A DNA stretch of 64,000 nucleotides from Mercenaria mercenaria (GCF_021730395.1 NC_069367.1:18846501-18910500); one strand, 5' to 3'; positions 21,843 through 33,640 are shown, numbered from the stretch's first letter. A program made the numbers and translations. Notes: generated by a model not told the origin, from the sequence alone.

Positions 21843-24800
21843 TTATCTTGAAGTTTGATGTTTGATGGAATGGAATTCCATAAATGTGTGGCTTTGTATG
21901 AGAATGTTTGTTCGGGGCTTTAACAAAGAAAGATCTTTATGAGTTGAGGAACGAAGATTATATCTATCGTTATGAGCAAAAGATAATAATTCAGCCATAT
22001 AATTTGGTACAAGGTTATGGTCACATTTAAAAACCAGTACTGCCATGTGGTAATTGCATCTGTTTTCAAAAGTGAGCAGATTCAGAGTTTTAAACAAGCT
22101 ACCTGCGATACGATTTTTTGTTATTACACGAATTGCCCTCTTTTGTATATTATATATTTTATCAGTATCTGATTTACGGGCAAGCCCCCATACAGTACTG
22201 CAATAGTCCATGGTTGATATAATATATGCATTATAATATAACATCTTCATTTCATCGGTCAAAAAGTACGAAATTCTTTTTAAAAGTGCAACCTTTGAGT
22301 TAAGTTTATTCACAACATTGCGAACTTGTGTATGCCACGTTATATTATTATCTATACAGATTCCAAGAATATTTTGACTTGTTACATTTTCAATTATCGT
22401 TCCATTGATAAACAGTTCAAGATTCCTTGCTTGTTTCGTTTTATAATTTGTACTTAGAAGCATACATTTTGTTTTTTCCGGATGTAATGACATATTATTA
22501 TCCCCCGCCGATGAAATCAGGAGGGGGGTATTGAAATGGCGTTGTCCGTCCGTGCATCCGTGCGTGCGTGTGTCCGTCCGCAGCCATTTCTCAGTAACTA
22601 GCAGGTAGAATTTCATGAAACTTGAAATAAACATGAACCAACATACTGCGATGATGCCTGTCAAGTTTTTTTTTGGATTGGTCGATTTCCCTTAGAGTTA
22701 TTGCCCTTGATTTAATGAAAAATGCCCAAAAATGTCCGTCCGCAGCCATTTCTCAGTAACTAGCAGGTGGAATTTCATGAAACTTGAAATAAATATGAAC
22801 CAACATACTGCAGTGATGTCCATCAAGTTTTTTTTTGGATTGGTCAATTTCCCTTAGAGTTATTGCCCTTTATTTACTGAAAAATCCACGTCTGCAGCCA
22901 TTTCTCAGTAACAAGCTGGTAGAATTTCATGAAACTTAAAATAAATATGAATCAACATACTTTGATGATGTATGTCATTTTTTTTTTCAATTGGTCAATT
23001 TTCCTAAAAGTTATTGCCCTTTAATTATTTGAAAATCTACAGATTTGTACATAACAAACCAACCAGTTGGTAGAATTTCATAAAACTTCTTTCATTCTTT
23101 TCCGTGAACATTTATTATAAACATGTGAAGTTGTGTACCCACACCTGGTCACCACCTTGCTTTCGTCACACCCCCTCCCCCGACCAACCTCCCCCCCCAC
23201 CCCCCAAAAAAAAATTCTTTCCTTTTTATTATTATTTTTTTCAGACTTTCATGAATATTTATCAACATACAAAGTTGTACTGTTCCCCCACCTCACTCCT
23301 CCACCCAGTCATCCCTCTCCCACCCCCTCCACTTTTTTATTTTTTTTCATTTTTAATTTTCCATCCATATTTCAATATTTATAATCAACATCGATGATCA
23401 TTGACAATAATCGATGTTTTGTACCCTCACCCAGTCACCCCCGCTGCCCCTCCTCCCCCAACCAAAAAATAGCATTCATTTTCTGTTAAATTGATTTTGA
23501 CAAATGAAATTATTTGCTTCTTTTGCTTCTTAGTTACATCCTTAACTTTTTGCCGGATATATTTTTTTGCTATTCCTGACCAAAAACCCTTTCGGCGGGG
23601 GATACCAATTCATCGAATTTGCTTGTTAATTTTGCACCATGTGTTAATGAGGCTAAGATTACTTTGAAGCTCTTGCTCTATAACTGAAATGTCAGTGTCG
23701 GATTTATGCACAGTGGAATCGTCAGCATACATGTCAATATTAATAGTGTCTGAAATAAGTGTCATATCATTTATATATAATATAAATAGTAAGGGGCCTT
23801 CAAATCGAGCCTTGTGGAACTCCAGACTTTACAAACAGTTTTTTAGAATATAAATTTCTAATTTTAACTAGCTGAGTTCTTTTCGACAGATATGATTCAA
23901 ATAATTTCAGTGAGTTATCTGTAAAGTGATAAAGCTTTAGTTTATGCAGTAATATTTCATGGTCGACAAGATCGAATGCTTTTCGAAGATCAAGAAATTC
24001 GGACCCTACATATTTACCACTGTCAACATCTTTCAACCAAGTATCAATTAAAAGTGTTGAAGCAGTGTGGCATGAATGTGTAGGACGAAAACCCGATTGT
24101 TTTGTGTGCAATATATTTGTCTTTTTGAAATACAATTGCAACTGTGAACCAATATGCCTTTCAAATATCTTAGATATGGTAGGTAAAATTGAGATAGGTC
24201 TATAATTACTTGGATTCTGCTTATTCCCATTTTTAAAAATTGGAATAACGTAAGCATCTTTTAATTTATCGGGAAAAACACCACTGTGTATGCTTTTATT
24301 TATTATAGATGTGATGGCTGGAGTTATGAAATCTCCGCAGTCATGTAGAATCTTTGGGCTTATTCAGTCTATCCCAGTAGCTTTTTTAAGATCAATTTTA
24401 GATATGATATTTTTTACTTCCAAAGGAGTAATGAAATCAATCTCAAATTTGTGAAATGATAATTTTTCATCTAGATAATGTTTTAAATTTGAAAAATTGT
24501 CACTGACAAATTTTGTTTTTTCAATTATATTTGAAATATTTATAAAATGTTCGTTTAGGGCATTTATTATATCAAGTTCTCCGTCTACTACTTCATTGTT
24601 TTCTGTTACAAGTGTATTTGGAATAATTATTCCCTGATTAGATTTATCAGTATTGGATATATCTTTTAGACTTTTCCATAGGAAACTTGGGCTTTTGTTG
24701 TTTTTTACTGCATTATTGTAAAATGTTTTCTTACTTTTCCGTTTTAAATATGACACTCTATTTCTGGTTTTCTTGTAATTGTCGAGGTCTTTACTTTTGT

Positions 24801-24853
24801 AAAAATAATCTCTTAGATAGAGTGCCTCTTTTATTTCATCTGTGAACCAGTCA
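21843..24853 (-). pseudogene. LINE reverse transcriptase, broken by an insertion, one stop and one frameshift
   Basis: Segments in order on the minus strand are as follows. First is the linker with KKTFYNNAVKNNKSPSFLWK (about 24725). Next is NYRPISILPTISKIFERH (about 24195), then QSGFRPTHSC, FLDLRKAFDLVDHEILL (RT motif A, about 23990) and GVPQGSI (motif B, about 23810). YADD, the catalytic motif C, is near 23733. Finally, beyond element F, comes the thumb with MSLHPEKTKCMLLS, MDYCSTVWG and YNLRSS near the C terminus. A TGA follows KKATGID near 24366, and the frame shifts near 23798 just after GVPQGSI. The protein copied its own RNA by target-primed reverse transcription. The few breaks suggest a fairly recent copy. 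Confidence 0.85.
22500..23627 (+). mobile_element. Tandem-repeat element F inside the LINE
   Basis: It starts ATCCCCCGCCGATG with a paired GGAGGGGGG, then GTCCGTCCG microsatellite. About three units of about 170 bp follow, with CAGCCATTTCTCAGTAAC, GGTAGAATTTCATGAAAC and TTATTGCCCTTTA. A C-rich region comes next (23155-23200, 23410-23465). The inverted start TCGGCGGGGGAT (23593-23604) sits 23 bp before the end. A small hairpin AATTC/GAATT and GCTTG next to TT follow. The LINE frame reads through the empty site (K-I-N, then N-M-S-L), which fixes both ends. Confidence 0.8.
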
Positions 24854-24854
24854 G

Positions 24855-25332
24855 GTTGAGGTTCAGGTCCATAAACTATGGTTCACTGTCGTAAACATAG
24901 GTTCACGTCCGTAAACATAGGTTCATGGCCGTAAACCCATGTTCACGCCCGAAATTCATTGTTGATTCTATAATCCTAATATATAGACCGTAAACCATGG
25001 TTTACGTTTGATAAACTAGGTTTCTCAACTGAACTGAGTTTCGGTCGTTATCCTATGTTTACGCTCGTAAACCCCAGTTCACGCTCGTAAACCATAGTTT
25101 ATGAACATGAACCTATGTTTACGACCGTGAACTGGGGTTTACAATCGTGAACCTATATTTATGAGCGTGAACTATGGTTTACGGCGTTATCCTATGTTTT
25201 CGCTCGAAAATATAGGTTAGCATTCGAAAAACCTAGTTTTACGTTCGAAAAACCTAGTTTATCAATTGTTAATCCTAGTTTTTCGACCGTGAACTAGGGT
25301 TCACGTAATTATTGGACAATTGGCTTGCCATA
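24855..25332. repeat. 20-bp dyad array N2, right part
   Basis: About 23 further units resume at GAGGTTCAGGTCC and end in the terminal TTGGACAATTGGCTTGCCA. The last bases TGGCTTGCCA/TA match the N1 right end. Confidence 0.85.
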
Positions 25333-26460
25333 CACATTAGTATTTGTTTCTTATACATGTATAATTAGAGATTGGTAAAATGAAAATAAATCTAGCAAAA
25401 CCCGCAACCACCAGACATCTCAAGGCTTTGATTTATTACTCCTGTGATTTCAAAAACCCGTTGAAATAAACTAGTTCTATACTAACAGTATTATGTTTGT
25501 TATTTTTTTTTTAATTTTACCAGTTTTATATTTTTCTAATGAATTCAACATGAATTTTGCAAATATTGTCACAATAATCTTGTTTCGAAAACAGGTTTGT
25601 TTTGGTGTCCGATTTCAATGTGGATCAACTTCATACATACAGTAGTCTGAATAGAATCTTCATCAAACTATAAAAAGAGGGGTTCCAAATTATAAGGCGT
25701 GAAATGTTTGAAAAACACTTGTTGCTACACTATCCATTCATCCACAAATTATTAGAAATCATGACCAGTGTTTTAGATCTACATTTAGGGAAAAAATGTT
25801 GCTGTACAAACGAGAACTTATATTCCACCCCTGCTCTAAAGAGATGATAAGTATAAACCTTTAAAAAGCCCTAGACCTAGACTGTTAGCAGTTTGGAAAA
25901 TTAAACATAGGGTTTCGAGAATTTCTATGTTCAGTGTTTGTCTCTGTGTAAATCTCTGATTAATAACTTTTTAAAAAGTTCTTGTTTTGAATTTCTTTTC
26001 AGAAAGAATTTTGATTTTCTTCACAGGAGTATCTAGCTCTAGTTAGCAAAGTTGGTCAGGCGTTATTTCTATTGTTTGATGGTCGCATCTGATAACTTTA
26101 GCGAGATCTGTATCCGTACATAAACTCTCTAAAGCTGAAATTGTATTGTTCTTGCACTGTATTTCTAAAAAAGATCGATGATGGATCTATCATGTTCACC
26201 AGATTAATCAACGATAGCCTGCAACATATTTTCTAGTTTTATTATGTTCTTTTGGATTACTTTTAGATTTCAACAGTATTTCGGCTATTTTCACAGAAAG
26301 GCGGTTTACCGAAACATCATACATGGGAAAAACCAGTGCTAATCTCCAATCCTCCGTCTATCAGAGATGTTAATGCACGGCTACTAAACGCTAGCGCCAC
26401 CACCAAATTGTGGTGATAAGGAAAAGTATAGAATGATATTTAGGTAAATATTACACAATG
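25333..26460. other. Unassigned unique sequence
   Basis: AT-rich. No repeat family or convincing exon was recognised. Confidence 0.4.
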
Positions 26461-26465
26461 CCTGC

Positions 26466-26622
26466 TGACTGTTACAATTTACTCACTGACACTCCCATTG
26501 TGCTTACTGGTATAGTAATCATGCATGCTGACACCTTTAACACGCTTGTTGACAATGATATCACGCTTGTTGACAATGATACCATGCTTGCTGACAATGA
26601 TACCATGCGTGCTTGAAGTTAC
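26466..26622 (+). repeat. Minisatellite, ~22-bp units
   Basis: Degenerate units of the type TTGACAATGATACCATGCT occur about five to six times (clearest at 26545-26620). No coding frame is supported. Confidence 0.65.
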
Positions 26623-26999
26623 AACTTCTTTGCTGCTTACACCCTGATGTCTATATCATAATTTCATTTGGCAAAATGACAGTGCCGTGTAGCGTATTGG
26701 AATATTTCAACATGCCGGGACTGTATATAAGCAACATTGCACAGTTACAATGCTCACAGAAGAAATACACGATGTGATCACACAATATGAAAGATGCAAT
26801 CAGCCACTAAGCAAGTTGAAAGTAAGCATAATGCAAAGTGCAACATTGCATGTCACATTTTGATACCAGGGGGCGCAAGTTCGTAGTTTGCACGAAAGGT
26901 AACGGGAATATCCGGCCTATAACGGATTTTAATTAGCTCTTGGCTTAACCATTTGCTATCAGTTATGTCCCTTTGTTTCAATTACTCCATTTATTAGCG

Positions 27000-27115
27000 A
27001 GAATTTTTATACGTTCAGCGCTCATTCGCTGCAAGAAAACCAGCCTGTTTAGCGCACATTTGCTGCAAGAAAACCAGCCTGTTTAGCGCACATTTGCTGC
27101 AAGAAAATCAGCTTT
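27000..27115 (+). repeat. Short direct repeat
   Basis: GCAAGAAAACCAGCCTGTTT and AGCGC.CATTTGCTGC recur about 32 bp apart, in three units between about 27015 and 27112. Confidence 0.65.
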
Positions 27116-27172
27116 ACAAATTTTATATAATTTTTGTACGCTTTGATGATTTGACACGATTTTGGGGGAAAG

Positions 27173-27246
27173 TGCACCCGACCTGGGACCCGAACCAACG
27201 ACCCCAGGATACTAGTCTGTAGCTCTGCCAACTGAGCTAGCCCGGC
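27173..27246 (-). repeat. tRNA-derived SINE head or tRNA relic
   Basis: The minus strand reads GCCGGGCTAGCTCAGTTGG (A box), GAGC, then GGTTCGGGTCCC (B box). The anticodon stem does not pair, so this is not a working tRNA. No known SINE body follows. Confidence 0.6.
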
Positions 27247-27336
27247 ACCTGTCGTAGCCGTAGTAGGATCCCAACATCACTCCAGCTTAATTCTTAGCAC
27301 CTTAGAAGACAGTATACTATGCCCAACAAACTTATT

Positions 27337-27750
27337 AGTCCCCTACTGGTTGAAAACCAGTTTCGGGGACTATAGGAATGCACTTTTCCGTCATTCCGTC
27401 CGTCCGTCTGTCCGCAATTTCGTGTCCGGTCCATAACTCTGTCATCCATGAAGGGATTTTAATATTACTTGGCACAAATGTTCCCCATGATGAGACGACG
27501 TGTCATGCGCAAAACCCGGACCCCTAGCTCAAAGGTCAAGGTCACAATTGGAGGTCAAAGGTCAACAGGGCTTTTTTCCTGTCCGGTCCACAACTCTCCC
27601 ATCCTAGAAGGGATTTTAGTATTACTTGGCACAAATGTTCCCCATGATGAGATGATGTGTCGTGCGCAAATCCCGGACCCCTAGCTCAAAAGTCAAGGTC
27701 ACAATTGGAGGTCAAAGGTCAGCAGGGCTTTTTTCCTGTCCGGTCCAGAT
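27337..27750 (+). mobile_element. Tandem-repeat element B2, 3'-truncated
   Basis: The 5' palindrome AGTCCCC / GGGGACT (27337-27371) encloses an inner ACTGGTT/ACCAGT stem. The microsatellite CCGTCCGTCCGTCTGTCC follows. Two units carry TGTCCGGTCCA.AACTCT, CTTGGCACAAATGTTCCCC and GTCAAGGTCACAATTGG. The third stops at GTCCGGTCCAGATGC. No 3' hairpin was found. Confidence 0.7.
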
Positions 27751-28104
27751 GCACATTATTGTTATTTGCGTGTCAATTGACAAAGGGATTAATAGAGCTA
27801 CTACATAAAAAAAACTTTAACCAATACACATGCCCGAACATTTAGTTCATTTGAAACTTTAAAATTAATTCACCAAACTATTGTTTGGCTGGAAGGACAT
27901 TTCTTCAAAAAAAAATGTCTGCAATAAGATTACATATAGAATAAAGTATAAGTTTTCAACTTTATTTAAATGACTTTCATACTTAATGTACTTCGACATT
28001 ATAGCATTTTACATTAACTAAATAAAATATATCGCACAAAGTACATTTCAGAAAATGGCAACAATATAATTATTTCAGAGCATTAAAACATTTAGAACAT
28101 TAGA

Positions 28105-28430
28105 AAGTTACTTTCGTCAGCGATTTTGACGCTCACATCATAAATATTTGCTGTTCATTTCTTCATTTTTTGGTATAAAATCAATTATTTTTCGTATACA
28201 AGTATGTGACATAAAGTACAGTTTTAAAAAATGTAAAACATAAAATATATAGCTTATTTTCGCATATAAAAAAGTTATTTTCGTAAGCGTATTTGACGCA
28301 TGTTAATTTAAATCGCTAAATATTTCCTAATGGTTGGACTAAAATCTTTAATTGCATTATAAGTGTGTAATGATCGTTTCTGTATAATGATATAAAATTA
28401 ATTTACCTTAGATATAAAAGATAAAATATA
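28105..28430 (+). repeat. H-family repeat, copy 1 (two units)
   Basis: The units share AAGTTA.TTTCGT.AGCG..TTTGACGC. 28245-28430 matches 38015-38195 and, in part, 40927-41040 (TTTCCTAA.GGTTGGACTAAAAT). No ends are present here. Confidence 0.65.
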
Positions 28431-28475
28431 CTGGTTTCCCAGTAGTTTCCGGACCCAAGTAGTTTTCCGGACCTT
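28431..28475 (+). repeat. Small fragment with TTTCCGGACC motif
   Basis: ACTGGTTTCCCAGTAGTTTC and AGTAGTTTTCCGGACC lie side by side here. They recur about 1.5 kb apart at 44063-44083 and 45544-45560. This copy could be an internally deleted derivative of that larger sequence. Confidence 0.4.
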
Positions 28476-29343
28476 TTACATTTCGTGCTGTATAGACTTT
28501 GTGCCGTCGTAAACACTCATTCTCACGGGAATTGGGAATTTGATGTCGCCATACACTAAGTCCAACATGTGAATGTTATAATATTGATTTTGAAAAACAG
28601 ATATCAAATACAGGGTGCAATCGACCCACTGGATGTAAAAAATTGTCCCAAAATCGATTAATGCATTAGAATTTGCTACATTACTGTGCAAAATGTAATG
28701 TTCGAGACTGTCGCCATTTACATTGTTCTTCTTTGGGTAGATGTACTGATGTACAATTGGACATTTTAATGATATATTTATCTTTGTTGCATATTTTGAT
28801 ATGTTACAAACAGAGTCTTATATGATTTCTTGAAAGAAATTGACGAAATAAATAAAAAATATGCCCAAACATGATGTCGCCAAATTTCTTGTTGCATTGT
28901 AATGTCCGCGATCAGTAATCTTATGTAATGCACAGTCCATTATATTTACACAACAGACATGCGAATTTCGTCACTAAAGGTGGTAAATTGATATGACATA
29001 TCAAATTAAAGAATATTGAAATATTACGACAAATTTTAAATCACAATTATAGTTTACACTGAGGCCTGTTAACTCAATAAGCTATATTACTGAACATAAT
29101 GTAATGTCCGCGATCCATTTTCTATGATAAAGGTAAATCTTGGACGTTGCATTTATTTCATCACTGAGTTACATCAAATGGCTGTACGGCGGTAGCTTTT
29201 GGTAAGTTAAAAACGCAATAAGGCTGATTTGTCAAGCCAATAAACAATGGTGTGTAATGTACGCGATTGTAATGTTCAATACTATACTCATTAAATTGCA
29301 ATTAAAAGACATTAAAAACACCTGTTAACTACGTCATTAATAG

Positions 29344-29351
29344 TGACGTCA
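29344..29351. promoter_or_regulatory. CRE-like site upstream of the transposase first exon
   Basis: A full palindromic TGACGTCA lies about 90 bp before a donor (TTTG/GTAAGTA at 29441/29442). The matching acceptor is TATATTTCAG at 30010, just before the transposase ATG. A first noncoding exon of roughly 29370-29441 is inferred. Confidence 0.35.
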
Positions 29352-30016
29352 CAATTCTGTTCCAAGAATTTGTTTACTGCTAGAAAAATACCCGGCAGCC
29401 ATTTTTTGTGAAGTTTGTTCTACGGAAATAAATACGATTTGGTAAGTAAATTCTTCTGCTTTCTTTTATATATTAATAATCGTTTATGTCTTTTGCAAAT
29501 TTGTAATGTTGTAACCATATAAATCGGGTAAGCGATGCAAATATAAATGATGAAAATATGTGAATAAATACATGCTTTGTATGGCGTGTAATGTACGCGA
29601 TCTTTGGTATCGAACATTACACATTTATATATTATTTGAAATACTTTAAGTACTTGTTTCTTTTGTGTTATATACTTGAATAAACAGCATCCCTCCCCTT
29701 TAAAAAGGTTTATCTATTCAGGGAAAAATATTTTTGATGCACATGAATGTTGTATATAAAATAATGCGTCGTAAAACATGTGTTATGTTTGGTATGTTGT
29801 TCTAGCATTTGTTTAATGACATAATCCAAAAGGGGATATTTCTTAAGCAATTAATTACAATTTTACTAGAAACCAAGCCTTAAACTTGCATTTAATAGTT
29901 TTAAAAGCATATGATCAGGCGCCTTTATTGTAAAACTTGGTCTCGAACATTACATTATTATGTATCGAACATTTCATTGAAAATGGTAACTTTTTTCGTT
30001 TATATTTCAGGTGAAT

Positions 30017-32467
30017 ATGGTAAAGTCACGATCAGAAATATGTAAAGATTACAGAAAAAGGCTTAAAGAACAGGATAATGAGGCATATCTAAGAAAGGAA
30101 CGAGAGAGGCGTCGAAAGAACTATGTCCCTTCTGGTGTATTAAGCTCATCTGAACGAGCTGTAAGACGGCATAAAGTACGTGAGGCCGTAAAACGATGTC
30201 GCGAGAGGAAAAAGGTGATAGCACAAGAAAGAGATAGGGCTGATCAACGTGAATCATTAAGCACAAGTGGGTATGAAAGTGCAGGTGGGTCTGCGGAAAA
30301 TAGCGAGAGGTTTGTTGTTGCGATGCGGTTTTCAAATAGAGCAGTCGGACCAAGGAATCGAGTCACAAAGGAGTTAAAACGCGCCAACCAACAACTGAAA
30401 GAACTGAAAATGGCTAACCTAAACCTAATGAGAAAGTTAAAAACTGAACAGCGGAAACGACAAAGAATCGTCAAAAGACTTCATGGTTCACCCCAAACCC
30501 CAAGAACCAGTACGGAAAAGCTGATGAATCGAGCTGGACTTTCTAATATTCAGAAGAATAAAGTCAGAAAAGAAATCTATATTTGGTCATGTAGTAGCTG
30601 CTGAGCTGAAAGAGAAGGCAAAGGTTTGCAATAAGTCAACAATAAAGAACATTCACCGACTTATTGCGGGTAAAATAGTCAAGAAATATAAATGTCGTTT
30701 CGCACTTGGCAAAAAAATTGGACTGAACAAAAACACTGTAACCAAGTACTCAGCTAATGGTGTACGAGTAAACAAAGAAAGCCTGAAGAAAACAAGAAAG
30801 TTGGAACAAGAAATAACCCAATTCCTCGAGCGCGATGATAACAGCCGAATGCAACCTGGGAAAAAGGACACAATAAAACATGCTGGAGAAGTCAAACAAG
30901 CAAGGGTTCTTACAGATTATCTTCAAAATCTGTATGAAAAATTTCTAGCTGAAAATCCAAGGAGCAACATATCGTTTGCAACATTTTGTAGAATCAGACC
31001 TAAACACATACAACTTTCCGCATTCATTTCAAGAAGTAGTTGTTTGTGCACTAAACACCAGAATATGGCACTAACGGCCAAAACACTGCGACGAGAAGGG
31101 GTCTCAACATCAGTCAACCCAGAGGTATTTTTAAAAGAGAACCACGATAGACAGGAAGTACTAGACAAAATATCAGAGACAATTGCTGTACCTCAATGGA
31201 AGAGAGTTGAAATTGAGGATAGAGGGAAAAAGAAACATGTAATGAGGATAACCAACACTGATATGAAAAGGGATGAATTCGCTGATCACATTGATAAACA
31301 GAAGAATGATTTTGGTGAGCATGTTGACAGAGTCAAAACCCAGTATGCCCAAATAAGGACACTTAAGCAAAACTTACCTGTAGACCACGCGATAATTCAG
31401 ATGGATTTCGCCGAAAACTATGCCTGTAGATGTTCGGAGGAAATTCAATCAGCATATTTCAACCAAACTGGTGTGACACTACACCCTGTAGTGTTGTACT
31501 TCAAAGAAGACAACGAACTAAAACACAAAAGCATCGTAATTGTGTCAGATACTCTTTCACATAATGCACAGACTGTTGTTACATTCATGGACAAAATTGT
31601 TCCAGAAGTAAAGAAGTTCGTTCCTAACGTGAAGGTGTGTCATTATTGGACTGATAGTCCTACGTCTCAATACAGGAATAAACTGATATTTGACACAGTG
31701 GCCAATCATGAGAACATATACAACTGCGCAGCTGTGTGGAATTATTTCGAGGCGGGCCACGGGAAGGGCCCGTGCGACGGGTTGGGCGGCACGGTTAAAA
31801 GAATGGCCGATACAGCCATTAAACAGGACGAGCCATGATTCAAGACGCAAAAGATTTCTTTACGTGGGCAAGTGAGGCATCTACGTTTGAAAATGTATCA
31901 TTTATATTTGTTGGAGATCAAGCCATAACAGAAAAGGTCCGTGACATGTCACACATATTTGAAGATCTTCGACCGGTCAAAGGAACAATGAAACTCCATG
32001 CAGTTGTTGGAAATGGACAATCTAGCGTCTTAGTGAAAGAAACAAGCTGTTACTGTCAGCTTTGCTTGTCAGGTGAACGCTGCAACACGTGGAGACAAGA
32101 ACGAACACGTAAACGGAATACAGAAGTTGGAAACCAAACTGAACCCGAAAAACATTTGGACACACATATTGCAACACATACACATATTACCATTGATGAT
32201 TACGTTGCAGCAGTGTATGAGACCGGGTGGTATGTTGGGAAGGTGGTGGATATCGATGACGAAGATGACGAGGTTGAAATATCCTTTATGGTGAAGAAAA
32301 AGGAATTATATCAGTGGCCGAGGCAAGCTGACAAGATATGGATTGCAATGAGGGATATTTTGTGTGTTATTCAAACACCTATAGGAACTGGAAAAACAAA
32401 GCGAATGTACAAACTAGTAGATACTGATGAGGAGAAATGTGAACAGTTATATGCAAATAGAAGTTAG
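30017..32467 (+). pseudogene. CACTA/EnSpm-type DDE transposase with two frameshifts
   Basis: The start is the ATG at 30017, just after an acceptor; the protein begins MVKSRSEICKDYRKR. A basic, coiled N-terminal region (KERERRRKNY, RRHKVREAVKRCRERKK) is followed by a helix-turn-helix-like part (NKSTIKNIHRL). A Cys/His motif CLCTKHQNM comes next. The core has D in QMDFAENY (codon 31404), D in YWTDSPTSQYRN (31653), and E in NYFEAGHGKGPCDG (31749) with GGTVKRMAD after it. A CYCQLC..GERC cluster (about 32050) precedes a Tudor/SH3-like tail with GWYVGKVVDID and WIAMRDILCV. The frame shifts near 30565 and again near 31830 (ATGA overlap); otherwise it is open for about 815 codons. It cuts and pastes the element in the nucleus. 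Confidence 0.8.
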
Positions 32468-33640
32468 ATCTTATAAAGGTCAGGTTAATTGATTATATGA
32501 CCATCAAAACAACATAGATGGTTTTGTAATGTTCGATACATCAGAACATAATTAACAAATTATACTGTATATACATACTTATCAAATACAATTATGCAGA
32601 GACAACTAACTATCATCATATATGAATGCAACGAAACATGTTTAGACATTATGTATTTACAAACAGAAGTTTATCTATCATTTATAGAATTGAGTAATGT
32701 CCGATACCCCAAACTTTTTATAAATGTTAAGCTTGTATTCATATTGATAGCTTTATGATTGAAATTGTTATTATTGTTGATTTGTTTGTTCGATGTTGTT
32801 GGCAAAAATGTTTCTTTTTAAAGTTTATAATGGAGTAGAAAACATAAAATATGTGTTAATTAGTGTAATAGTGTGTATATTTACATTATCCAAGAGAATT
32901 CATGCGTAAAATGTTTACCAATAATGTTGCAAAACATATGTTAAACAAATTGATGATATCATAATAACCAAATTTATGTGTTTGAATGGATATATAGTAA
33001 TTATTGAATGGAATAACCGGTATAGTGTCTGTTACATAATCCATGTAATGTCCGATACAATAGATCTAATATCAAAACGTATCAATACAGTATAGGATAC
33101 GAACTTTCAAGTATTCAAATGTTATTATATTCAATTATAAACCATATACTATCTGTTTAAGAGGTTATTTTAAAAATTATGTCACATTCATCTAAATTAT
33201 ATACATTGAAACAAGGTAACTTTCAAATGTACACAATATTTTTATCAAGCACATTATATACACCTTCTTTGGATATTTCTAAATGAATATTATATAAATG
33301 TTTATTGTAAGATATCTTGTTCCACAACAGGCGTTGATATACCTTTCGTTATTACAGTCGTTTATAGCCTACAATTATATGCTTCAATTACAGTATAAGG
33401 TATTCTTGTCAATACGTGTACATGTAGCGTACATTACTGGACGCAAAATAGGCAATCTCATGCTGTATTTTCAATGTGTCATAATTTTTTTGTTTTCTAA
33501 ATGTTGTTCGAAAGTTTTTCACAATTTTTTATTCAATGTTCGATCAGTTAGTTCCATATAAAATAAATATATTTGGAACAATTCCATTTTGTTGTTTTTA
33601 GGTATGGCCGTTTTCCCAATTCTCGTGAGAATGAGTGAAA

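Larger units (their letters stand above)
21467..24854 (-). mobile_element. 5'-truncated non-LTR retrotransposon (LINE), jockey/CR1-like group
   Basis: The 3' end is a (TTA)n tail at 21467-21490. The 5' end lies in the linker before the reverse transcriptase (PDWFTDEIKEALYLRD near 24850), so the endonuclease is missing. It inserted into the 20-bp array with about 5 bp (AGGTT) repeated on both sides. Element F (22500-23627) later inserted into it. The clade is not resolved. Confidence 0.85.
28694..33058 (+). promoter_or_regulatory. Dispersed subterminal repeats GTAATGTYCGNGAT, likely transposase-binding sites
   Basis: Left-side copies are at 28694, 28899, 29101, 29253 and 29587, with inverted copies near 29608 and 29939. 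Right-side copies are at 32526, 32694 and 33045. Left copies often read GTAATGTCCGCGATC; right copies read GTAATGTCCGATAC. They flank the gene and are absent from it. CACTA elements typically use such subterminal arrays for transposase binding. Binding here is inferred. Confidence 0.6.
28514..33637 (+). mobile_element. CACTA/EnSpm-type DNA transposon, complete ends
   Basis: The 5124-bp element is bounded by inverted repeats starting CACTCATTCTCACG and continuing GAATTGGGAA and, imperfectly, CCATAC (about 40 bp in). It is flanked by AAA on both sides (28511-28513 and 33638-33640). CACT termini, a 3-bp duplication and multiple subterminal repeats are the CACTA signature. It carries one transposase gene with a 5' untranslated intron. 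The remaining space is AT-rich. The transposase has two frameshifts, so this copy is probably not active, although its ends are well kept. Confidence 0.85.

Noticed and set aside
26723-26821. TATATAAG followed by an ATG and a 24-codon frame ending at a GTAAGC donor
   Set aside because: The ATG is only about 20 bp from the TATA-like motif, so it would lie upstream of or at the start site. No second exon was found.
26866-26876. CTCF-like core CCAGGGGGCGC
   Set aside because: A single short partial match with no surrounding context is expected by chance.
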